From contig VICG01000004.1 of NCBI GenBank assembly GCA_008692225.1, positions 1,302,501-1,366,500 of the forward strand: a DNA stretch of 64,000 nucleotides, read 5' to 3'. The stretch is from Monilinia fructicola. Lineage: Eukaryota > Ascomycota > Leotiomycetes > Helotiales > Sclerotiniaceae. Made by a program: the position numbers and the translations under genes. Every line of letters begins with the position of its first letter. The first letter of the stretch is position 1. Of this stretch, positions 11,961 to 23,680 are shown one piece after another. The notes under the pieces were generated by a model. That model was not told the DNA's origin. It did no database searches and saw only the letters and a program-made list of their open reading frames with translations.

Positions 11961-12203
11961 TCAATCGGATATCCCTGGCAGAAGTAGCTCATACATGAGG
12001 AGTACCCGGACTGAAGTCCCCAAACTCGTTTCGAGCTTTGTGTTCGTGGCTTCGTTGGCAGGCATTGGAAGGATTTCAAGGAAGGACTTCTCCAAGGTGG
12101 TTTGCTGAAAGGGTGATTGAGGAGCGGCAAATTTGAGGCTGATGATGAGCGTGCTGAGGTCGGGTGTGAGCTGAGATTGAAGAAGTGTTCTCGGCGCGAT
12201 CAA
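11961..12203 (-). pseudogene. N-terminal fragment of the small paralogous family
   Basis: An 80-residue frame that matches only the first part of the family. STLIISLKFAAPQSP lines up with GRLIIKVDFMSPGPV of the intact copy at 14429-15001, FLEILP lines up with LLDMINTLP, and TSVRVLLMYE lines up with RSVSLGIIFKYR. The frame then stops, and the half with the IN-x-x-F block and the C terminus is missing. It lies between two better copies. It is therefore probably a truncated duplicate, although a short expressed protein cannot be excluded. Confidence 0.45.
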
Positions 12204-12563
12204 TTGCAGCTCGAGCTGCCCTTCTGGTCGAGGGGTCTTGGTATCTTGAGAGTTAGACCTCTTGATGTGTCAGACAGTCTGATAGACTATGAACGTGAAA
12301 ACATTCTGAAAAGACAAGTCAGAATACGTCTAGGGGGTAAAAATAGTATTCGCTGGTCATATTGAACTGAGTATCTCGCTATACTGTTACTACAAAATTG
12401 ATTTCGCTTCGTATCACACCAGCATCCCTCCAACCTCCTCCCACGGTTCAAACGCGGTTGGATGATTCAGCTTATACGAAACTGAGCATCCAGAAAAACT
12501 CGAGACATCCAAGCTGTCTTTGTTCCATACGTCAATTTCCAATTCCCATATTTCCAAAACAAT

Positions 12564-13077
12564 TCACGCTCCCTTTTCGTACTCCTTCCTCAAATATCGA
12601 TCGACGAAGCTCCCTTGCTCAACATGTTGTACTTCATCGACCAAAATATCGAATGTCCAACCCGGGAACTTGAGCCCGTAGATCTCACACCCAGAGATGA
12701 TGTTTTCTAATGAGATGTAGCAGAGATGGAGAACGAAATGAAGGCTGACGGGCTCGAAATTCTCGTTGATCTGCTTGACTACCTTTGCGAGTATTCTGCG
12801 ACGAGCTTCCTTACAAGTGAATTCACCTCCATTACTGTAACGGTATACCATTCCGATATAGATGTTCCTCGTATACTGGGCGTATCTTGGCAAAATCTCG
12901 AAAAATGTGTCGTAGGTCTCCTTGGAATGCTTTATTTCTTCCGTAAAGTTTAACACTACGCGCAGCGATCCGGCTCGGGCTGAATCTTCGGCCAAGAATT
13001 CGATGAATGGGTGCGTTTGGAAGACCGGAATCTTTTTCTCTCGTCGTATCTGTTTTTTTGGTCTTCTTGCTAGTCAT
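12564..13077 (-). CDS. Small hypothetical protein of the local paralogous family, with one frame break
   Basis: From the ATG at 13077 (MTSKKTKK) the frame runs into a run of seven T on the plus strand (A7 in sense, 13053-13059). If one A is dropped, the product becomes a basic N terminus followed by FQTHPFIEFLAEDS and 170 residues in all, close to the 190 of the paralogue at 14429-15001. The uncorrected frame still gives a 143-residue protein from 12995. Matching blocks are FIEFLAEDSARAGSLRVVLNF against LISFSPESGRLIIKVDF, RNIYIGMVYRYSN against RSVSLGIIFKYRN, KVVKQINENF against RIVEEINSF, YGLKFPG against YGFKSPY, and QGSFVDRYL against QGSPLDRVL. No known domain is recognised. Confidence 0.55.
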
Positions 13078-14428
13078 ATTGATATTATTGCAAAAGGCTG
13101 GTCAACTGATAATAGTAATGTAAGGAGATACCTTGAAGTGTAAGTTCGTGCGTGGCGATATTTTTTTTTGGACCGCTATGAAATCAAGTCAAGAATCGCG
13201 GATGAATAGATCTGTTGCATGAATAAGGGAGTAGATGAAGTCTAGACTTTGTTTATGGAATTCAAGAAGACTCAAAGAAACGTTAGTTTGCTGAAGCAAG
13301 ATCATATCGCCCTTTCCCTGCATTTTAATATACAGGAACATGTGTGAGACAAACAAGGGAATAGTAGCTGCAACCCAGATTATATGTACTATCATAGCAA
13401 GATGAGTTGAATGGTCTGGAATGAATATGAAAGCACAATAATTCTGATTCCTGGACTCCATTAAAAGATTAAACAATACGAAAGACTGAAAAGCTTCAGC
13501 GGCGCAACTTCAAATGGACATCAAATGACTGGGTCATTGAATTTTGATACGTGAAAGTGTATTATCAAAGAGATCCTGATTCTTGTGTCTTCGAAAGGAG
13601 GTAGCTTGTTAGATATCGTCGAAGTGCCCCTTTCAGATGGTTCTTCTCTCATTCATACTTTCCTTGAAAGCCAATTACAGAAAAACAATATTTGACATAG
13701 TCCACAGGATAGCGTACCAAGGAAGCCCACTTATAGCCATGGTAAGTGATTGGCCATGTCTATGATTCCTGTATTCGAATGTCTTGCGCTTTGCAACTGC
13801 TTGTTTTCCCTTGGATCTGCTCTCGATCCCTATTTCTCTTTCCTCTGGGAGTTACATAGCCTATTTATGAAATCTTGCCTCTGTCGCTCGATTTTGGCTA
13901 TCAAACCGTGAGTCAACCAGATTAAATAAGACTTGGTAAATATGAATACTAGGTAATATTAAGAGCTAGACAAGAGAAACATTTGCCGCAATTTTCGAGT
14001 ACCGAACGAATTATAGGCAGAATGTGTATTGATATTAATATTTTGGGCTTGATTATCTCATATTAATAAAAACTAGCTCTCTCCGCTGTTTATATGATAT
14101 GACTTCCTCCAATTAAGAACCAACAGCAGCCCATAGTCACTCATATAAATCCAGTCAAAGAAGCATGAGGATTCCCCCATTTCTCAATGCTCCATACCTA
14201 AACACCCCAAGAAAACGTGGTATGAGAATCATATGCAAAACTGATGCGTAGTTCTGATGGCTATTCACGAAGCCTCATTCAACGAGCAATCACAAGTCGG
14301 GTTGCAATTTCGCAATCGATACGCCTTTCTCGCTGATGCTCTGCTAGTCTCTTGTCAATATCTTCGCACAATCTTGTTGTCCTCTACCCATAGTTCAACA
14401 TTCATCCTGCCTCTAGTAGAGTCTTGAT
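13078..14428. other. Intergenic region between two family members
   Basis: The promoter side of the copy at 12564-13077, and the 3' flank of the next. The 95-residue minus-strand frame 13189-13476 has hydrophobic stretches but no recognisable feature or family signature. AT-rich sequence near 14030-14090 shows no structured repeat. Confidence 0.4.
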
Positions 14429-15001
14429 CTAGTATCCCCGAAGAAATCTCGCATGAAGAACACGATCTAGGGGAGAGCCTTGTTGAATTGCCAAAATCGG
14501 CTGTCCAGTAACTTCAGTTTCCTTCATACCAATAAACCAAGTTCTAAGGGGGCTACCAGGAACACCATATGGGGATTTGAAGCCATAGAGAGCCGATAGA
14601 GGCTCCAGAATTTGGTCCCAATGAAATCGGCCAACCAAGATCAAGACACGGAGTGCCATCAAACTTTGAAAACTATTGATCTCCTCTACAATGCGAGCAA
14701 TAACCAGATGTCGAGCCTGGTTAAAGCCTAGATCGTCGAGGTTGCGATATTTGAAGATTATTCCCAGACTGACTGAGCGAGTTTCATACGCATATTGTGG
14801 AAGGGTATTGATCATATCAAGCAAGTGATCCACACTATCTTGGTTGGGAACTGGCCCAGGGCTCATAAAGTCCACTTTGATGATAAGTCTGCCACTCTCA
14901 GGACTAAAGCTAATAAGTTGATGCGGAGTTATGGTCGCAGCTCGTTTTCGCATGCTGGTAGTTTCATCGGTCGGTGCACCTGTAGTTGCCAAGGATGCCA
15001 T
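14429..15001 (-). CDS. Small hypothetical protein, best-preserved member of the local paralogous family
   Basis: A single-exon protein of 190 residues beginning at an ATG (MASLATTGAP). The first 35 residues are Thr/Arg-rich. The rest contains the family blocks: ISFSPESGRLIIKVDF, a helix with LLDMINTLPQYA, a strand SVSLGIIFKYRN, ARHLVIARIVEEINSF, LRVLILVGRFHWDQILEPL, YGFKSPYG, and a C-terminal QGSPLDRVLHARF. No signal peptide, membrane segment or known catalytic motif is visible. It is the reference against which the broken copies here and at 30.8-33.3 kb were recognised. The pattern suggests a compact alpha/beta domain. I do not recognise the family and assign no function. Confidence 0.6.
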   Translation of the reverse strand: MASLATTGAPTDETTSMRKRAATITPHQLISFSPESGRLIIKVDFMSPGPVPNQDSVDHLLDMINTLPQYAYETRSVSLGIIFKYRNLDDLGFNQARHLVIARIVEEINSFQSLMALRVLILVGRFHWDQILEPLSALYGFKSPYGVPGSPLRTWFIGMKETEVTGQPILAIQQGSPLDRVLHARFLRGY

Positions 15002-17250
15002 CAGATCTCGAATGTGATGTACAAAATGTTTTGTTTGTTGTAAGTGAGAAGTTTTGGAGAGCTAAAAAGCCAAGGGGGAGATATTGCAGATTATTAGGCA
15101 AATGAAGGTTTGGCCGTGTTGTTGCTTGTAAGTAAATATTTGGTAAATGAAGTCTTTGTCGGGCTGTTGGTTGTAAGTATAATAAGCAAGTTGATCTCTG
15201 ACGAAATGTATAGGCGTTACTAGACAGAATGCTTAATCAGCTTAGCCCTTGTCTAATAGACTAATTCACCGTATTAGTTGAATTATCCGGATTCACAAGT
15301 AGTACATTCATTCGACCGTAGACCTTGTTGTACTGAGAGTACTATTAGAAAGTGCGGCCTCGATATTTCGTAGAAGGAATAGAATAGAATAGAACTAGCT
15401 TGAATAGGTTATTATTGGAGAGGTCACTGAGGACTCCGATGTAATAATTAATAGCAGATTAAGCCCACCTTTTATTGCGCATAATAGATACATTGAAGAT
15501 ATCGTACAGTAGCGAGAGATAAAAATTTGAATCCTTGGAATCAAACATGCTAGGACTCCTGTACTCCATAGTGAATCCAATTGTTAGGCGCTAACTCTTT
15601 GGGGAAAAGGGGGAGTAGAATTTATCCCAAGGTACCTAGATAGGTAACAGAACACATTTAAGAGCTCAGATATTCACTTCAATATGGCATGCCAATTGAA
15701 CTATATATCGTGCTAAGAAAAAGAAGCCGCGTAGTTTTAGATTTTACTCCCATTCGTGACTGACTTATGGTTTCAGTTAATGGGTAGTTTTGACCGTAGA
15801 TTTGTATAATTAGTCAATTCCCGCCCAAGTTGAAGCCTACGTCGAGGCATTTCAATAAAATACGCGTGGAAGTGATGTTAAGCCAGATATGTCCGTGATG
15901 AATAACATGATTATTGAGCAATACATTTAGATCTCGAAAAGACCAAAAACTTTTTCTTCAATCCCACTGAAAGACCAACGGGAACTCAAGCTATGAGGTA
16001 GGTTTTGTCTACATACGGTTTCTCTCTACAATGTCGCAACTTGCTTGACTGAGAGGATTATGGATATGCAAGATTTATCCTCGATCTCTGAATCGATACT
16101 TGTAAATCCCCAGCGTTTTCACTAGGCTAATCTCCAAAGTTGAGAAGTGAAACATCTAGATCGCGTAAAAACACCCCCTTTATACCAAAATCATGATTGA
16201 TAGGTCTATGATTATACACTCATGCAACTGCATAGAAAGTTCTAGTTTACTGGTACAAGGTACCGTCATCAATAAGAAGGCTTGAAGTAGAAAATTTGTC
16301 GCCGTAACTTTTGGCCTTTCTACCCCTTTGAGTAATCTGTGGCTAGAACAAAGGATGCTAAGATTTTAAATGAGACGAGTGATTAGCAAATCGTAATTAA
16401 TGAGAGGACCAAAAAGAGGTGTAGCTTCCATGTTAAAAATAGTATCGTCGTCCCTGTTTAGCAAGATCATTTGAATCCATGGATAAGCAAACACCTTGGT
16501 TCAGGAGCCGCCAGGAATAATGCCGTCAACTTTTCGCTGTGCAATCTAAACAAGACAACATTCGGAGAGTGAAAGACCGTATACCTCAACTTGCGCGCGT
16601 ATACAGAGCATTTGGATACTATAATGATAAGATGATGTTGTGAAGAGTGGATTCTTAGACTAAAGTGGGGGTACCTGCTCTGTGAGGATTTTAGTTGGTT
16701 CATAGAATGCGGGCGGAGAGATGTTGAAGAAGAGGAAAGATGTTGAGTCTCAGAAATTTCTCCAGAATTTACACTAAATATCTTCAGTCGTTTGTTTAAA
16801 GTTAATAAATAGCCCGCCCCATGGATAGTTCACCTGAGTTGGCCGATCAAATTCGATTGTTGTTGATTACCTCCCTAGTATGGAATTTATGAATTCTGAG
16901 GCATGGTAGGGAATTTTATTTATCATGTGATGTGCCTATTGATTATCTCATCAGATACTAGACGTTAATGCCGCTGTGAAAGCTGGGGAGTCAAAGCAAG
17001 GATATATGACAAGGTTTTAAGTCATGGAAAAACAATATACTGTACAGTGCATGAAATCACAAGGTGGGAATCAAGATATTCGATGTTTAAAACAGATGGA
17101 GATATGCTCCTTTGCCTTTTTGTCTTTCGCTGAAACAGCCCCAACAAGCGGCCCATGCTGATACATATGTACAAGTTGAATCAGAAATCCACTCCCTCGG
17201 ACCACGCCTCTCCGCTACTTATTCGACTATGCTTTCTCAACTACACACTA
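15002..17250. other. Gene-free stretch
   Basis: About 2.2 kb with no convincing gene. Frames are short (61 and 78 residues, minus) and lack features. It includes AGAATAGAATAGAA-type runs near 15377-15395. The right end is the 3' flank of the GH5 gene. Confidence 0.45.
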
Positions 17251-18652
17251 TTATGCGACATAGCTGACAATAGTGTCAAAGTATTGCTTGTAAGCAGCTC
17301 CCGAAGGTGGCTCGAAAGCAAAGATGTAATCACCCCACCATGGTCCAGCACCCCACCACAAAGCACCCAACCAGTGCTCGTTATCGGCAGCCAAAGCATC
17401 CAACATACCCTTGACAGCAGTCTCGCAATCAGCATTAACACCACCAGCGTATTCTCCGATGATACCCTTGAAGTTGTTAGTCTTGAGCCAGTTGGTGGCA
17501 TCAGCGATACGTTCGGCACCAATGGTGCTGCTAACACAGGTGGAAGAGGTTCCGGATGCGTCAGAGTCGAGGTATTGATGGAATTCATAGACAAGCTTGT
17601 CTTCAGGATCAGTGATGTTCTTCATGGCGACGGCGTTTCCAGATGAAGTCCAGGTCCAAGCACCGGTGTACGAAGTTCCTAGTCAAAGGGTTAGTATCAA
17701 GATATTAAGGGATGCTAGAAGTGATAGACTTACCCTCAACAAAGATGTATTGGGAAGTGGCGCCAGCGCCACGGATAGCAGTAACACAAGCTTGGTTAAG
17801 CTCAGCGAAGATAGTAGCGGTGGGCTCATCGTGGAACTCGTTGTTGCAGTCAAAAATGACCTTCTCGTTATCCTTGAATTCAGTAGCCAAGTTTTTCCAG
17901 AAAGTACCGAAGTCAGAGGTAGAAGTGAAAACGCTTCCTTTGTAACGTCCAAAGTTTTGGGCGTCAAGAACTGCGTGAGCACCAGCCGTAGTGATATAGT
18001 CGATGACTTTCTTATAGCCAGCAAGATAAGTGGCGTCAAGAGTAGCAGTCATGGAACTTTGGGCCATGCGCTCCATAATGAATGGAACACGGAAAATGTT
18101 CATGCCACCATCGATCAAAGTTTGAATGGTCGCAGTGTCAGGGAAGATGTAATCAGTTCCCAAGACACCTGGCAAGTTTCCGGGTCCGAATTCGGCACCA
18201 GACTCGTTAGCTCCAATCCATTGCAGCTTTCCAGAACCAGCAGTTGAAGCAGTAGCGACTGCAGATTTTGGGGATGCGACTGCTGAAGATGAAGCAGCTG
18301 GAGTTACAACAGGGGCAACAGAAGAGCTGGAGCTGCTGTAAGAGGCAATTGGAGCAGAGGAAGAGCTAGCAACGATCGAGCTAGTAGCGGATGTAGGTTT
18401 GGCGGATGTAGGTGCAGCGGAAGTAGGAGAGGTCTTAACGGCGCTGCTTGATGGCGCGACGTAGGAAGGCTTGCTTGAAGTCGCGGCAACAACAGGAACA
18501 GAAGAAGGAAGGGTAGTCTGTGCTACGATGGGGGCGGAACTAGTTTCATCATAATCAGCAGCGCAGCTGTCATCCTCCTCTGGAACAGCTACCGGAGCTG
18601 CGAATACGGATGCTGTAAGGCCAGCGGCCAGAACAAAGTTTGTAAAACGCAT
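17251..18652 (-). CDS. Secreted GH5 endo-beta-1,4-glucanase (GH5_5-like)
   Basis: Hydrolyses internal beta-1,4 bonds of cellulose or related glucans outside the cell. Two exons (18652-17734, 17678-17251) joined across a 55-nt intron (GTAAGT donor, CTAAC branch, CTAG acceptor) give 448 residues. Residues 1-18 ([18 protein letters not shown]) are a signal peptide. Residues about 27-130 are a Ser/Ala/Thr/Pro-rich, probably O-glycosylated linker. The catalytic domain begins at [12 protein letters not shown] and carries FRVPF, the acid/base Glu in CNNEFHDE and the nucleophile Glu in GIIGEYAGG, ending with the [14 protein letters not shown] aromatic subsite. No cysteine-rich CBM1 is seen before the linker, unlike Trichoderma EG II, though the linker remains. 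This resembles the Cel5A-type enzymes of plant-pathogenic fungi. Confidence 0.9.
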
Positions 18653-19940
18653 AGCGTAGAATTGAAAAAGAGAGAGACTGAAAAAAATGAACGAATGAAT
18701 GACTTTAGTGAGAGTGATAAGGGAGAGAAGGAAAGAAAAAGGTGAGATTGGAATGAGGAAGTATTTATTTTGAAAGTGAATTAGATGATATCTCACGATG
18801 GCTCCACTTTCATCAATTACTTAACCTTGGAACCTCATTCACTCACTCCCCATCTCATTTAGGTTTGACAAGTCCAGGGCTTCCTCTGATATGAACCAAC
18901 GGTCCGGACCCTCTCTGTACTTAATTTCATAGCTCTTACTTTTCTTTTCTTTCTGGACTCAGCGTTTCGCTCAAACAGATTGAGAAATATGTGATTATGA
19001 CGTGAATCACTAAATTATTATTACTATAATCGATAATGTGTTATTTGAGTTGTTTTGTTCATGCAGGGGGAGAGAAATGATTACCGAATAAAAATGAATG
19101 AATTGTCGCTAAAGGGAAATAAATATGGGGGTGATGCTCGGGATTAATATCCGCCCTTTTTTATGTGAAACCGTCTCTATTTTGTTAGTACTATAGTAAG
19201 ATAGGAGGTACCTTGTATGTATCCGTCCCATTAAAAAACCGTGGAAGTTCTGTTAATTTTGGAATCTTTATCCAACTATCACATAAAGACGTCTTCGTTT
19301 AAAGAAGACGTTTCTTTTCATTCCACTCTTGAAATTTAATAGCTAGCCCCATGCGGAGAATAACGTCAAAATTGTCCCGCTTTCTATTGGAGGGACTTGT
19401 GCTTCCGAAACGTACCGAATAATCAGTTAGATTGAGAAGGCGAGACGGCGGTAAGGATCTCATTTTGAAGTTCGATAAGATCCTTTAAGCAACATGGGTG
19501 TCAAAAGAGCTTTGATTTCTACTCCGTACAAGATTGTGGGGGTTACTTCATTATTCATTAATCTATTCTCCTATGGACCAGAAGATTTCAAGGTTCTCCT
19601 TTTGAATTGATCAATTTTGCAACAGCATGCATTTTAGCGAGGTCGAAAGAGCGTTTCGAAATTCAATTTTTAAGTAGATTGTTGCACTAGGATATAACCG
19701 ATTCAAGGCTTCTTGGGGGCTGGAATCAAGACTTGCCCCGGAAATTGGCACCCAGTCCATAGGCTTGACTACCGGTATTTCAATGGTAAAATTCATCAGG
19801 GATTTCTATACGTCAGTTTCTCAACCTCCTATCTGAACCCAAGTACCACTGAAGTGTATTGGAAGCAAAGCACAAGATATATCATCTCAGACTGAAGATG
19901 CTTTCAAGTATTAGTAGGCGATGTTGTTGTGCCTATGCCT
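18653..19940. other. GH5 promoter region and intergenic DNA
   Basis: Upstream region of the endoglucanase and 3' flank of the BTB-like gene. A small perfect hairpin (ACGTCTTC, 7-nt loop, GAAGACGT) lies at 19289-19311. No open frame of note is present. Regulatory sites cannot be assigned from the sequence alone. Confidence 0.4.
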
Positions 19941-21466
19941 TCAAAACCTAAAGAATGAAGACTTCGACATCCTCTCTCTTTCTTTCTCCGTTTCTACTTC
20001 CCTTGTCCAATTCCACTTGTCGGCCAAAAACAATTTCTTCGCCGCTTTATCCACACCCAGTGCTCTTGCACCAAGCATAAGATCCTCCCTACTCAGATTT
20101 TTGAAATCAAAGACTCCTTCTGGTGTTTCGTTCCCTACTGCTTTACCTGCCACAACGAATGCCCTCCTGGTACCATTATTTTCTGTTGAGGAATTAGAAA
20201 TCCACGTTTGGGTCGATCTTTCAGTCTTCCAAAGTTGAACTTTAATGCCAACTCCACCATCCATGCAATCTTTGATATAGTCCAGGGCAGGAAGCAGTTT
20301 ACTACGTAGACCACAATGGCCATGATTCTTGTCAATTTGATAGCTTGGACATTGACGCAACAACGTAAGAAGCTGCTCAATATCACCACTATATGCTTCA
20401 GGCCAAATGAATTCTGGATCCTCGGGAGAGACTGCTTGAAATGGGATGAGCGAAAGGAGATTCTTCCTTGTGAGAAACTTGACCATTTCACCAAGCTGGA
20501 AGGAATCGCAGGCAGTTGATGAGTCGTAGCCCAATTTACACTGCAGTGTTCGAGATGTGTAGAGAGAAAGGAAATATGTCTGGAGGGTGGATATCGTCAG
20601 AATGATTCGAGATCGGCGATAAGAAAGCTCGGCTACAAAACATTAGGTATGCTCTCAACGGTGTATTGTACAAAGTGTTGCTTACCTTCTAGATCTTCTG
20701 GCAGATCCCACCAAGCGGCTAAAAAGGTAGAATCTGCCTCTTCGTAGATTGACCAACGAGATGAACCTCGAACAATGAGCTCCTTCGTAGCTGTTGCCAG
20801 GCGTAATGCTTGATTAGTATGGTAGTATATCAAGATCTTCTGTCGCACAACTTCTTCCGTAGTCTTATCAAGGGTTGGTGGATATCGAAAACTTGAGAAT
20901 TTGCCCGTGATGTATCGTGCGATTGCTGCCATGCAGTCGTATCTATCTGCCATAACCACCAATATAGCAAGATAAAGGAGAGTGATGAGTTTGGTAGAAT
21001 GATCTATACCATGAAGAATCTTGAGCATATCACGGAAAACCGTTTCCCTTCCAATGGTCCTTGTTGCATCATCCTCATCTGTTATTTGTATCCTAGGGAG
21101 CTCTTCTGCCCGTAGCTTTAACGGATCTTTACCTGATAGAGATAACTCTGCAAACTTGGCAGATATCGCCCTGCCTTCTCCGAATGTATCTGAGCCGAGA
21201 AGATGTTCGAAATACTTGGACTGCTTCTTGAGAATGTCGAGGCGAACTCGATAGAATACTCTTGCTGAAGGAAATGGTGTCTTTGAGATCCGTAGCCTTT
21301 CAATTGTCTCTTTCGGTATCGACTTTGTACAAGCTTTCGTATTTTCAAACAAAATTTCGAGAACGACGTCTCCGCCACCTCCTATATCAACTACTTTGTG
21401 TTCTGTGCCATCCACATGTATACAATCCACCGCTTCCGCAGAAGTGGCCTCAGTACTGGTAGCCAT
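19941..21466 (-). CDS. BTB/POZ-like domain protein
   Basis: Two exons (21466-20686 and 20632-19941) joined across a 53-nt intron (GTAAGC donor, TTTGTAG acceptor) give 490 residues from the ATG MATSTEATSA. The open frame extends upstream of this ATG only to a TTG, so that part is not used. An upstream exon starting at the ATG near 21842 (MAQASASVLD, donor GTAAAG) is possible but unproven. DVVLEILFEN, VRLDILKKQSKYFEHLLGSDTFGE and the following helices resemble the degenerate BTB fold common in filamentous ascomycetes. After the intron, CKLGYDSSTACDSFQLGEMVKFL, then QIDKNHGHCGLRSKLLPALDYI, are the blocks that usually follow this BTB type. BTB proteins mediate protein interactions, often as cullin adaptors. 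The partner is unknown. Confidence 0.75.
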
Positions 21467-22712
21467 ATCTGTGCCCTTTATTGTAGATACTAGGCCCAAA
21501 CTTGATAGAATTGCTCGTCCTTCGGAATTGGTAATGGGCACACGTTTAGCAAAGCAAGCACTGCTCAAAGGTTGCAGACTGTATACGCCACACTGGAATT
21601 GCTATGTATGCGAGAGCTTGTGTGAAGCACAATTTTGTTCTGGTAACTCATCTGAGTTACACTAAGCAAGTGTCTCAAGGATATGGCCAGGCCATTGTTC
21701 TAAAAATCAAGGGAACGGTAATGGGCGAGGGAAATGTTAATGATTGTACTTTACCAAAGACCCCAACATTCGAAGATATCTTATGCGATTGATCCGATGT
21801 TCGGCCGATGGCGTCTAGAACAGACGCGGAAGCTTGGGCCATGATACACGATCAGTTGTGTCGAGGGAGCTTCATTGCTCACACAGTACTTTGAATGTGA
21901 GGAAGAAAAGTGGTATTGTTAAGGTGGTGCACTTTCTTCATTTTCGAATGCAAGATAGTTTAGAAATTTTGACGCCATCGGAAAGAACCCGAAAAGAAAT
22001 ACAATCATCCATTTCATCACTGGTACGTATACGTACGTATAATTGCAAGATATTTTGGAGTTCAAACTCAAGCTTATATCATATGTCACATACCCTCCCT
22101 CATGTGCACTCTCAGAACTCTTTCCTATCAATAAAACGCAAAAATAGTCGTGTCATAATATCAGATATTTTGAACCCCAATGCCTCATTCCAGGCCGAGT
22201 ACCAAAAAGGACATTGTGACAGCCGAGCCAACACACGGCTGACCGATGTGACTGAGTGCAGCAAAATCCAGAGCGCTAGAACTATCAAATTCGAAAGCTC
22301 CTATGATTCTCAGCAGTATTAAGCCCTGCTGTTAATTATCTCGTAGCCTAACTAAGATCAATGCTGTACAACATGTAAACCCCTAGATCTGGCCCTAAAT
22401 CCACAACGTACGAAGAAGATGCTGATGACGATTGTTGATGGAGTGGACTGGCTCCAAAGCTTTCGCCTTCGGCAGATTCTTCATGCCATCTTCTTGTCAT
22501 CTGCCAAACCCGTATCATGCTTGGGGAAAAAATTGTTAGCCAGTCTAACATTCGAGAGTTTCCATTTCCTTGTTGAACGAAGAACCCTCTGTCAAAAGCC
22601 TCGCCTTTCTTAGTTTAAGTTACTGCCTTACATATAGCAGGTTGCCACTTTTTACCTCTCATGGCAAGCTCGAATTCGGCTCTCTTTCAGGTCATCGAAA
22701 TGGGAGTCGACA
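21467..22712. other. Upstream region of the BTB-like gene
   Basis: Contains the possible alternative first exon of the BTB-like gene (21842-21755, minus). The 162-residue plus-strand frame at 21834-22322 has no recognisable features and is not called. The sequence ends where the AT-rich element begins. Confidence 0.4.
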
Positions 22713-22873
22713 GGTCGGATGGACGTCCATCTGAGCTCCCGTGGACTGGGAAAAACGTCGGGTGGACTAGTGGGGCAAAAATTATAAATTTGCATAAATT
22801 TGCATAAGATTCATAAAAATTCATAAAAAAATTATGCAAAAATTGATTATTAATAAATTATAAATTTTTGAGA

Positions 22874-22943
22874 TTAGATTCTAAACGTTTTCTAAACGTT
22901 TTGAAAACGTTTTGAAAACGTTTAGAAAACGTTTAGAATCTAA
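22874..22943. repeat. 70-base near-perfect palindrome of AAACGTTT units
   Basis: The sequence starts TTAGATTCTAAACGTTTT, is centred at 22908/22909, and ends with its own reverse complement with a single mismatch. It could extrude as a long hairpin. Related clusters of AAACGTTT/AAACGTTTTC, flanked by GATTCTAAACG and CGTTTAGAATC, occur at about 23268-23295, 23591-23680, 23847-23930 and 24234-24338. In a background almost devoid of C and G, the retained CpG in ACGT is striking. Confidence 0.75.
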
Positions 22944-23590
22944 TTTTAAATTATTATTAAAAAAAATAATATAATTTTCTTATATAAATTTATATTAATT
23001 TTATTTTAAATTAAATCATATTATATATATATATAATTCTTAAAATATTTTAATAATATTTAAATAATATATATATATATATATATATAATTTTAAAATA
23101 AATTTATATTAAATAATTTATTTTTAATAAAGCTTTATTAATTAATATATATTTAATTTTAACTTTATTTATTTATTACTTTTATTAATATTTAAATATT
23201 AAATATAAATATATTATTATTATTATTAAAATATTTTTAAATATTTTTAAATATTCTTAATTAGATTCTAAACGTTTTCTAAACGTTTAGGATTTAATTT
23301 AAAGCTTTTATTAAAAAATTAATATAATTATCTTATATAAATTTATATTAATTTTATTTTAAATTAGATTATATCAAATATTAATAATTATAATATTTTA
23401 AGAATTATATATATATAAAATATATAATTTATCTTTTAATAAAACTATATTAATTAATATATATTTAAATTTATTATTATTAATATATATTTAAATTTAT
23501 TATTTAATTAATATTTTAATATTAAATAATTAGTTTTTTAATATTAAATATAAATATATTAATATTATTATTAAAAAAATTTTAAATTTT

Positions 23591-23680
23591 TTAATTAGAT
23601 TCTAAACGTTTCGAAAACGTTTCGAAAAACGTTTAGAAAACGTTTAGAAAACATTTCGAAAACGTTTAGAATCTAATTAA
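23591..23680. repeat. Inverted repeat bounding a second AACGTT cluster
   Basis: A 21-base arm at 23591-23611 beginning TTAATTAGATTC has its exact reverse complement at 23660-23680. The spacer is filled with further CGAAAACGTTT/AGAAAACGTTT units. It is the counterpart of the palindrome at 22874-22943, near the right end of the first tandem unit. Confidence 0.7.

Noticed and set aside
17597..18247. 216-residue plus-strand frame over the GH5 gene
   Set aside because: It lies antisense to the endoglucanase exon, whose catalytic motifs and signal peptide are unmistakable.
19289..19311. ACGTCTTC/GAAGACGT hairpin as a terminator or regulatory RNA
   Set aside because: An eight-base stem in a eukaryotic intergenic region is too short and isolated to support a function.
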